Below, in pieces: positions 55,166-64,000 of a DNA stretch of 64,000 nt (its first letter is position 1; each line of letters opens with the position of its first letter). A program made the position numbers and the translations under genes. Under the pieces are notes generated by a model. That model was given only the letters and a program-made list of their open reading frames with translations. It did not search any database and was not told where the DNA came from. This DNA is from Paraspadella gotoi (Eukaryota > Chaetognatha). The stretch covers positions 30,674,258 to 30,738,257 of the forward strand of contig CM119263.1 in assembly GCA_051294375.1 (NCBI GenBank). The letters are read 5' to 3'.

Positions 55166-57399
55166 CCCGACAATTAATGATACTGTTATGCAATTTTTTT
55201 TTGAAAAATAGCTTGATTATTTTTTATTACATATAAAGGCAGTAAAAAACAGTGTTCCATCGCTCAACCTTTTCATCACTCCATCCTAATAAACACTTAT
55301 ATTTAATTTTTAACCTAACTGCTAACCTTATCACTATCATTAACCAATAGTAACCATATCACTAACCTAATCCTTAATCTAAAAAATTAACTTAATTCCA
55401 AATTTATGATAAAATGGGGCGTTCTGGGAAAATAAGGCCCTCATGGCTTTAACCTCTAAGCTCATTCATACTCATTGGCAGTTGGTTACATTTACAATTA
55501 CATTTACATTACAATTACACTTTTCTTCTATTTAGCGCATGGTGATGATGTTAATAATTTGAATTGTGTTTTTATAAATTTATGTTCATAATAATTTTTT
55601 TTTAGGTGACAAAAAGAAGGAAAAAAATGCGGAGAACGAAAAAATGAGAGAGGACGATTATGAACAAAGTTGGTCTTCATGAACGAATTTTATACGTCAT
55701 CACAACATATAGACATTGAAAATCGTATTTGTATTTTTCATATTTTACTATCAGTCAAAATTTAATTACAATCAGCTAATACATTTTTTGAAAAATCAGA
55801 TAACTTTTGCTTGTATTTTAGGAACTGATGTCGTTCTTAGAGATTGAGGAAGATTTTTTCAATGGAGATTTTAGTTCAAATCTGACTAGCAAACAATATA
55901 AACGCTCCTGAGAAAAATTACAGTAAAAAATAGATTAGACGAGAATCTCGCTTAAAAAAAAATTCAACATTTTTCTAATAGAGATTTCCGTTAAAATCTG
56001 ACTACCCAAATTGCAAACGAGATAGCCAGAAATTCGGGTAAAAAACAGTTGTAAAAACACACGATTCCGATAGCGTTATATCTTAAGAGCTAGCCAAATT
56101 CGTCATATGGCATTTGACAAAGGATTTAATATCAAACAAGCCAGGGGAAATGCACTAGTCATCTCCGGAGAATTTTCAAACCTTGTTTTTACTATAGAAA
56201 TGAACGGGAAATTTTGCTTTTCGAAAATTGTAAACGGGGCTAGGGTATGTTAACATTATAAATATTACTTCGAATTATGAGATTTAGAAAGCCTCTTGTC
56301 TCAAGAGCTTGCCAAATTTTTATTTTCATTATTTACCAAACTCTTCATAGTAAACCAACGTGGTAAAGTCCATTGGTCTGGTTTGACAACAATGAAATTT
56401 TTTTTAATAAGAAATTAAAAAGGAGGTGAGAGAAAAAACTGGATTTTTCCTGGACTAGTCTCTTTGAAGGAACAAGATACAGGATGGCAATAGTACGCAA
56501 AATGAAGCCATAATCATTGGCGCAACATACAAGTTACAATATAGAATTATTTTTGCTGAAACCTCTTTACAGGGTGAGTGTCAAACTAAGTCAAAATTAT
56601 AATGCATTTAAAATAATGAAATCCAATAAAAATAAATGAAAATTAAATTCTTTTTAGTGATTCTGAAAGAAAAAGCTAAATTGTACTCTAGTAAAACTTT
56701 AAAGTTTTTGGATAAAGAAATATAATTTTTATTTAACTAAATATTTGTGGAGAAAGCGATGCCTTTTTATTCGCGTATAATTGTTTAGTTTCGTTTAGAT
56801 CGATAGAATCATTTGTTTCCGTTGAATATCTGAATTTACTCTTCCCCGCGATCAGCTGTTATGAGAGCTAACGAAGAGCGTGTTTCAGTTTTATCTTTCA
56901 CAAGTCTTTTACTCTCAATTCAAAACACGTGTGTAAAAATGAAAAGGAAATACTTTAAATAATGTTTTGTCTATTTACTGCCAATGTTTTATTCTCTATT
57001 CTGGAACCCAAATTGAAGGTTAGTTTACATTGGATTTATATTGAATTGTACTTAGGTTATATATGTTACTTATAAGTTTAAGGTTTAAAGTTTATTTATA
57101 CTAATTTAGCATTGTCTATTTTTTGTAGTTTTAACTTGCCCTTCTCCTTGAACACCACCTCCTTCTTGCCTACCTGTCCTTCTACATTGCTTACCATGAA
57201 TATTTGTACCTGAGATTGGAAATTGTATTATCTCCAAATGTGGTTACTATTTCTGCTTTATTACATGGTTCTAAGAATATAAGGTTATAGTTAAGGTGTT
57301 TTACATGTTAGAACTGTTTGGTTTCCAAAGATACTTTTTGAGAGAGTTGAACACGGATTTGAATTCAATAATTAATTAGGGCACAAATTAGGGCACTCT
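55166..57399. other. Non-coding stretch with repeat D and CTAACC-like words
   Basis: CTAACCTT-type words occur at about 55310-55390. 55829-56420 is the second copy of repeat D. No gene is recognised. Confidence 0.4.
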
Positions 57400-57735
57400 A
57401 GAAGAATAGAGATGAAACTTAGATTGTTTTATTTGCGATAATCTCGGATTATCTAGGTCGCGCGTTAAGAAGCGCTTCAGTTTAAAACTAAAGATTTCTG
57501 AGTGCCAGTATGTGGCTTCAATTCCCTTGTGCCCTCATTTTAATTTACTTGGTTATTACCAAGCTTCGGTTTTATGATTTAAGCTTAAGGCTTACTTATG
57601 TTGTTGCTTTATTGTTCTCAAACCCTTGGGAGTTCAAAGTATGAAGGTTTGGCTTTTCCCTGTTTGACAGGACCAAGCCTCAAGGCTTTTGTCTATTGCT
57701 CATTTTGTCTATAAGGATTCATTGATTTTTATGCC

Positions 57736-58000
57736 ATGGCTATGGCTAAGTCACTGGAAGACGTTCTTGAGGATCTGAAAGGAGAAGCTGAACAGGCATC
57801 ATTAGTTGTTCATCATGCCATTGCAGCTGCAAGGACCGCGCCTAGAGTTGAGCGCTTAAGGTCACTTCAGAGTGCCAAGGATGCCTTCTTAAGATTTTGT
57901 GACAAAGTAGATGCCATTGAAATGTTCCGCCAAGAGGGTGGAAAGACTCGTACCATGGAAATTAAGATCAAGGGAGCCTTGAGTAGGTTATGCTCTACTC
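57736..58000 (+). CDS. Gag-like N-terminal coding fragment, cut by gap
   Basis: The ORF starts MAMAKSLEDVLEDLKGEAEQ and runs 88 codons to an N gap. It is GC-balanced and Ala/Leu/Arg-rich, with charged helices (RVERLRSLQSAKDAFLRFCD), unlike host exons here. Upstream 57400-57735 is also less AT-rich and could be a leader. Position and composition suggest the start of a retrotransposon Gag, but no diagnostic motif is visible and a host gene is possible. Confidence 0.4.
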
Positions 58001-58100
58001 NNNNNNNNNNNNNNNNNNNNNNNNNNNNNNNNNNNNNNNNNNNNNNNNNNNNNNNNNNNNNNNNNNNNNNNNNNNNNNNNNNNNNNNNNNNNNNNNNNNN
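58001..58100. other. Assembly gap (100 N)
   Basis: Run of exactly 100 N, a conventional scaffold-join size. Sequence on the right is AT-rich and does not continue the ORF. Confidence 0.95.
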
Positions 58101-60382
58101 TTTTAAATGATAGCGCAGAAGTAGGAAAGAACCTCTTCAATTATCTTGTTTTATTTTCAATTTTTCATAATCCTTTTATTTTTTAAACTTTATTTTCATG
58201 ATCCTCGATAATCCGAAGCCGTGTCATTTTATCAATAGGGCGAACTGTACGCTTCAATCTATTCCTTTTTACCAGAGAGAGAGAGCGAGCGTAATTATGC
58301 ATTAGATTTAATCAATTTGGGTGACATTCTCTACGATAGTCCCTTAAAATTTTAATCTACATTCGTCAAACTTATAATTTAAGCTAAAAAAATCTACGAA
58401 TGACAATTGGGATTTTAAACAAACGGAAAAAAAAACCAATAATATTTATCTCTTTTTTTGGTTCTTATAAATTTTAAATCGCGCAGTTGGACAAGTCACA
58501 AGGGTAAGCAACTTTTTTTATCACAAGAGTCAAGATTAATATAAACTGCTTTTCACGCCCACCTTTCTTTTCAAAAATCCTTCCCATTTTATCTCTATTA
58601 GATTTTTGTCAATTAATGATAGGAGGCTCTTGTAAGAATGATTTCAGAACATTTAAATTGAAATATACTTTTATTAAGTAAAATATATATATATCTCTTT
58701 TGAGCCTATATAAAGATATTCGTTTTTATCATACCTCAAATCATAGAGGCAGAGGAATTGTAGCTAAAAAAATTTCAGTAATTTAAAATTCAGATGTTTA
58801 AGCGTTCTTTCGTTTAACTCAAAACGTTTTTAATTTTGGTTTCAGAAAAAAAAATTAATTCAAAGTGGTATCGTTATCCATCAATTTATATATATATGTA
58901 TATTGTTGATAGAAAATGGAAGAAACATTTTCCCTCGAGTTAAAACACATTATTCTGGAGGTAAATTACAAGGGTCTTAAAAAATACTTTTGAAATTAAA
59001 AGCAGAAAATTATTTTTTTTCTAAATCGCTATATATAATAAGGCGGGCCAAAATTGAACACTTTTTATATCTTCTAGTTCTTTCAAAAAAATTTCTTTTT
59101 TCCTTCTGTTACTAAATCGATTTTCAATATATCTTTTTGAATTAGTTCATTGAGTTGTTGCACTGAAGCTTTTAAATATTTATTAATATATAATAAATGA
59201 TAAAAATAATTTCTTATAATTTTATATTTTAAGAACGGAATCCAATAAAGCTTGAAAAGTTAAATGAAAGTGAGTACAATAATTTTTTAAAAATTTGACA
59301 ATAAATTGGTTAAAAATTGAAAAAACCCTAAAAACATCATCATCATCATCATTGGCTGAATTTTATGGTTTTTTAAATTTTTTATTAATAAAACCAAAAA
59401 AATTTAAAAAGTTGTATTAATAACCTTAATATAACTTTTAAAGCTTTATCAGAATCAATAAAAAAAAAATTAAACTTTATATAGTAACGCGCAGTATAAA
59501 TACAAGAAATAATAATGGACATCTTGTGCACTCCTAATTTTTTGAAACACATGTAAAACTATTCAAAAAATCAAAAAATCAAAAATTCGCTTGGCCAATT
59601 TTACAATTCTATCGATTTTATAATGCGATAAGATGCAAAAAAATCGGAAAAAATAGTAAATTTAAAGATAAAATAAAAGTGGTTAGTATTATTAATTTTT
59701 ATAAAATATAGCAAAATCCAAGTATTTCAAACTCTTTTCAACTATATAAATATAAAAAACTTGTATTAAATAATATTTCAATATTATTAAAAAATTATAG
59801 TTTTTGGGGAAAATACAAAAAAATCAAATAATAGGAAAGATGGTTAATCAAATAGTTTTAATCAAATTATATATAAAAATTTTAAAAAAAATTTACTTTA
59901 TCTATATATATAAAAGTTTTTAATTTTTTAACCACAAAAGATAAAGCTTAATAATAAACAAGCGATTAGGAAACTAATAAATTTAGGGATCTGTATAAAG
60001 CTTCATAATATAAACAAAAAGAAAAATAAATTATTAAAAGGTTTGTTTAATGATATAAAAGGCATCAGGCATTTCACCACGGTGGTACCTCACACTATTG
60101 TTGCCAAGATTAAGTCTGATATTCTTTTTTTTCTTTCCTTTTATTGAGTTTGAGAAAAGAACAGAGTCAGATGATTTATTTTTAATATTTACCAAAAGTA
60201 AAAAACTCTCTCTTTTATTTGAAAATTTATAAAATCAATAAAAAACTAAAGCATGAACAAAACACTTTTAAAGCGAGAGTGACAAAAACTAAAACTGATA
60301 CAACAAACAACAAACAAACAATAAAATTAAGTAAATGAAAATGGTTATTGAAGATCAGAGTTGTTTGGCTTAATATTCACTC
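58101..60382. other. AT-rich non-coding stretch
   Basis: No gene. 59090-59205 resembles 18040-18165 (word TTGTTGCACTGAAGCTTTTA) and 59230-59500 resembles 3380-3670, so old dispersed repeats are present. Confidence 0.45.
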
Positions 60383-60667
60383 TATGGTGGACTAAAATCC
60401 ACCAACCGTTCATCAGCGGCCATTGGTGCCGGAGGCAAGTCATTCGCCTCCCAACCCAAAGGTCCGGGGTTCTAGCCTGGTGGTCGCCTAGCAGTTAAGA
60501 GGGACGGGGTGCTAAACCCAGTTGTAACATGGTGTTACAGCCTGATCTGAAGCTGACTGCTTATATTGAACGGTTCTGTCATTAACACATATCAATAATT
60601 ACTGTCTCTCCATTGGTGAGCCCGACTTCCAAACACAACAGCAACAACAACACTTTCAGGCGACATT
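60383..60667 (+). mobile_element. TRIM-like element, family A copy 5 (3' truncated)
   Basis: A full terminal repeat (TATGGTGG to TGTCTCTCCA), the primer-site-like TTGGTGAGCCCGAC, and about 50 bp of centre up to CAGGCGACAT. It is cut at the start of the foldback at 60667. Confidence 0.75.
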
Positions 60668-61490
60668 TTAAAAATTAGTTGAGTAGAACATATTAAAGTC
60701 ATTTATGTGTTCAAATTTTATATTGATCAGTTAAGATATGCCTTGGCAATGAGTGGAGAAAGTTGGCTTGTAAAATCGGGTTTTATTTTCCAACTCATTT
60801 TTTTTAAATTCCTTTTTTTTTCAACTTTTAGCTCTTTTTTATACAAAGTATTTATTAAGATATTAACAATATTAATATCCTCAGAAAACCTTTAAAAAAA
60901 TAAAGAGAATGATATACTTACGAAAGCTCTAACATAAAAATTAAGCTGCCCAGCCTTGGTTCAATTAAGAGAGTCAAAAGTTAATTATCTAAAATTTCAA
61001 ATCTTTTTTTAAAATATATGGCCTGTTTAAATTATTATAACATAAAATATTATTATTTATATAAGTATCATGAAAGAGCCTGAATAAAAAAAGATTTAAG
61101 ATATCCAATCACAATTTGATAAAAATCTTAAATTTACCCTCCAGTTATTGATTTTTGGAAAGATGTCTTGTTTTTGAGTATCCTAATTAAATTAAAGCTG
61201 GGCCGGTTAAATTTTATACTACAGTATTTGCAAGTATGTCATTCTCTTTAGATTTGAAAGGGCTTTCAGATGATAATAATATTAATATTATTTTATTTCA
61301 AATTTCTTCAGAAAACTTATTGAAAGTAAAAAAAAAATTGAATCTAAAAAAGTGAGTTAGAAAATGAAACCCGATTTTATAAGCCAATTTTCTCCACTCA
61401 TTTCCAAGGCATATCTTAACTGATCAAAATAAAATTTGAACACATAAATGACTTTAATATTTTCTTCTCAACTAATTTTTAAAATCAATG
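60667..61490. repeat. Long inverted repeat (foldback), ~280 bp arms
   Basis: 60667-60965 and 61190-61490 are inverted copies (shared words TTAAAAATTAGTTGAG, GATCAGTTAAGATATGCCTT, AAAGAGAATGA). The right arm in reverse complement and the left arm both read FDQLRYAL-type peptides differing at several residues. No termini with a target duplication were identified. Confidence 0.7.
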
Positions 61491-61626
61491 AACTAACCAC
61501 TGGTTTGCAAATGACAGCGTTTTTTTACCGGCGCTTGTAAAATTGTCACCATGTAAACAAATGGTCTTAAAACCGTTCGACGTCAGAGGCAAAATTTGGA
61601 TTTTCACAACGAATTTATTTATTATT

Positions 61627-61668
61627 TGCAGACATGTTTTGAACGGCATTTCGTTCTTCATCAGTGCA
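61627..61668 (-). ncRNA. Hammerhead ribozyme motif 4 (one core change)
   Basis: CTGATGA, an extra A, stem II GAACG/CGTTC, then AAAA in place of GAAA, then CATGTC. Helix I pairs TGCA with TGCA. The G-to-A change at the core G12 position would be expected to inactivate it. Confidence 0.6.
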
Positions 61669-61764
61669 TATTTGTAGTTTTAATAACAAAACTTTGGCAA
61701 GTTTAAAGTTGAGAAAGAGAGAGAGAGTGAAGAGAAATTCGCCTCGTTTTTCGTATCATTTTTA

Positions 61765-62125
61765 TCGAGCCTACCGGCGAAGCCGGTTCAGGCTCGATAT
61801 TGTTTCGGGTGAGCTTCGTCGTCGGCGTCGTCGTCACGGATTTTTATATAAAAAATACTACGCTTTTATAGCTTTGGCTGGGACTTACCGTTTTTTTTTA
61901 ATAAAAATTATTATGAATTACGATAAAGTTTTATAAAAGTGTGTGATCATAGTAAGTTAAAAATGTAGATATGGCTTCTCATCTTGAAATAGCTTTGAAA
62001 TTTTCATATTAACATTTGGATTTAAGTATTTTTTGTTTGAATTTCCACTTTATTATGATTTACTGCAATATGCAAATGAGATTATAGTACTTAATATATA
62101 TCCAAATAATTATATAGAAATACTT
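61765..62125 (+). repeat. Element P, partial copy
   Basis: Hairpin end CGAGCCTACCGGCGAAGCCG plus the following ~330 bp as in 39899-40250. It lies between hammerhead motifs 4 and 5. Confidence 0.6.
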
Positions 62126-62176
62126 AGACGAAATAACAATTTTTAGTTTTTCACAACGAATTTTTATTTGTATGGT

Positions 62177-62219
62177 AGCAGACATGTTTCGAACGTATAT
62201 TTCGTTCATCATCAGTGCT
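62177..62219 (-). ncRNA. Hammerhead ribozyme motif 5
   Basis: Core CTGATGA, an extra T, stem II GAACG/CGTTC with a seven-base loop, GAAA, CATGTC. Helix I pairs AGCA with TGCT. The tail CAAATAAAAATTCGTTGTGA is shared with the others. All core residues are intact. Confidence 0.72.
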
Positions 62220-63503
62220 GAGACTGAATTACAAAATTTGGTGTACTAATATTTAACAGAGTATTTATTTTTTTAAACGATTTTACCAATCTTTCATGAG
62301 AATTTTTTTCATTTTGATGAAAAAAGAAGACAGATCGGAAGGGAGGGAGAGTGGTAATGGGTAAGGCCTATGGTAAGTCAAATAATATTTTTTTTGGTAA
62401 AGCTTATTATAAGCTGTATAAAGTTTAATGTAGCTACTAAAAGCTTTTATAAGCTTTAAAAAGGATATTGACTGCGTTATGTGGCCTGGTACTTATTTTC
62501 TATTTTGCTTAATTTTTAACAATTTTTTATGAAAATACTTATCTAAATTTTTATGGATGAAAACGGGTTTAAATTCTTTGTTTTAGCTATATTTCACTTA
62601 AAAAATTGAACTTAACCAGTTTTCTTTGATATCAAATTTTGCTATTTTTTTACAATTTTTTTGCATTAAATTGCTTTATAAAATCGATAGAACGGGAAAA
62701 TTGAGCTATTATATAGTAATAAAATAATCTTTAAATGCTTCCGTGCGCTTGATCATAAGCTAAATTTTAAAAATTATTTTCATTTTCATATTCTCTAACA
62801 GTCACTTAAGAGGAATGGTCATTCAACTTAACAATGCGTAATCTTTGATGTATTAGAGCAATGCATAGATAAATACATACTCGTAATCACCAGTTATCAC
62901 CAAAAAAAAGTTTTTATTTATATGTAAACATTCTGTTTAAATATTTTTTTAAATCGCTAAATAACGAAAATTGTTAAGTTAAATGGGTAAGCACATTTTT
63001 TAAAGATTTGTTTTTCAATCTGGTCTTGTTAAAAAATTCTACGGTAAGAAGTTAAAACATGGTAAAGGCAAATTTAGAAGGGGAGAGTTAAACAATTAAT
63101 CTTGTTACTCTGTTGGTTTCAGTCTTAAGCAAAATCTTTTAGTTAAATAGATGGTAAAGAAATTCGATCTACACTGAATACTAACATTGAATTTAAAGAG
63201 TTGCAGCCTAACGATGGCAATATATTGATTTAAAATTTGAGATTTAGCAATCTTAAACATTTGTGAAATGTAATAGAGATACATTTTGATAAACATGTTC
63301 CAGTTAGAAAGAATTTCAGGGTTAAAGTTTAAAAACGTTTCATTTCAAGGATACAAGTTGAATATTTAAAAATGTCTCGCTATTACATTTTTCAAATTCA
63401 CTGAATAAAAAATTCATAAAATATCAGATGGATTGGCCATTTCGTTTGACCTGCAACTCTTCAGATAGGTTTCTTGTTATTTGTATATTATAATTTAGAG
63501 GAA
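62220..63503. other. AT-rich non-coding stretch
   Basis: No gene or recognisable repeat seen. Confidence 0.35.
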
Positions 63504-63542
63504 CAAAGTGTTTTTGAATTTGTTACGATTATATTTTTTATA

Positions 63543-63590
63543 AAGGGACATGTTTCGACTCTTTGGGTTCGAGTCTTCATCAGCCATTCC
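63543..63590 (-). ncRNA. Hammerhead ribozyme motif 6
   Basis: CTGATGA, an extra A, stem II GACTC/GAGTC with a nine-base loop, GAAA, CATGTC. Helix I starts GG/CC. It sits in the loop of a ~50 bp inverted repeat (63504-63550 and 63592-63642), whose right arm is the tail of a second, core-less copy in opposite orientation. Confidence 0.72.
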
Positions 63591-63928
63591 AACATGCCCT
63601 TTATTAAAAATAAATCGTTGTAACAAATTCAAAAATGACTTTGTTTCCTGCTACCATTACCAAGTAACAACATAAAAGAAAGATATAATCGACATATATA
63701 TTATAATATTAAAACTGTGATATAAAAGGGACGTAGAATGCATCAAATGTTTAAAGTGAATACATTTTTGGAATTGCCAGGATTTTTGCGATTCCGATGT
63801 TGATTTGAATGACCCTTTTTCTTACCATTTTTCTTCTTATTTGAGAGAACTTCTAGTTTTCAACCTGTTCCGGCCTAATATATAACTATGTAGTTAGGCA
63901 ATGCATCAAGTTCATTTGTTTACATTAA

Positions 63929-64000
63929 AACAAGTTTGAGCAAACAATGTCGGATCCGCTTACGATAATTAATTAATTAATCGATTAATTAATTAATTAA
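63929..64000 (+). mobile_element. Helentron/DINE-like element H12, 5' end (window edge)
   Basis: AACAAGTTTGAGCAAACAAT, then GTCGGATCCGCTTACGATAA, then ATTAATTA repeats. The element continues beyond the window. Confidence 0.65.

Overview
The window is AT-rich animal-type nuclear DNA: sparse coding exons with GT-AG introns lie in a dense, nested layer of transposable elements. Nothing looks bacterial (no operons, no ribosome-binding sites). The host genes are exons of cyclic-nucleotide-gated (CNG/HCN)-like ion-channel repeats. The element set (Ty3/Gypsy, LINE endonuclease, hAT, Tc1/mariner-like foldbacks, Helentron-like elements, hammerhead ribozymes of the kind carried by Penelope-like elements) suggests an invertebrate, perhaps an arthropod. 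The sequence alone does not settle the species.

Host genes. On the + strand, exons at 2090-2698 and 5110-7121 join in phase. They encode the pore, S6, C-linker and CNBD of one channel repeat, then a complete second repeat (S1-S6, C-linker, CNBD). Exons at 32276-33404 and 36927-37123 also join in phase and encode a further S1-S6/C-linker and the start of its CNBD. This tandem transmembrane/CNBD layout is that of the pseudotetrameric CNGK channels known from sea-urchin sperm, but all three visible selectivity filters are degenerate and different from one another. Either this is one gene with a 25 kb transposon-filled intron, or a gene ending at 7121 followed by a second one. Two further small exons of an unrecognised gene lie at 43532-43819.

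Mobile layer. A 9.55 kb Ty3/Gypsy element (18821-28373, minus strand) has near-identical 334 bp LTRs. Short elements with ~230-260 bp terminal direct repeats, a primer-binding-site-like start, a polypurine tract and 4 bp target duplications (families A and B, eight loci) are TRIM-like, yet their terminal repeats carry tRNA-like Pol III promoter sequence. A minisatellite-rich family with a terminal hairpin and short inverted subterminal repeats (Helentron/DINE-like, about twelve loci) supplies most of the intronic bulk. Nesting is readable: a 2.0 kb hAT-like element with a perfect 8 bp target duplication sits inside one Helentron-like element and itself contains a TRIM. Five hammerhead-ribozyme motifs with intact or near-intact cores, plus one damaged and one half copy, are spread across the window.

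Assembly. There are six N runs. The block 51469-55160 repeats 48032-51443 exactly across a 25 N gap, so it is probably a false or haplotypic duplication. The integrase part of the Gypsy element is interrupted by gaps, an ORF-free stretch and an inverted integrase fragment.
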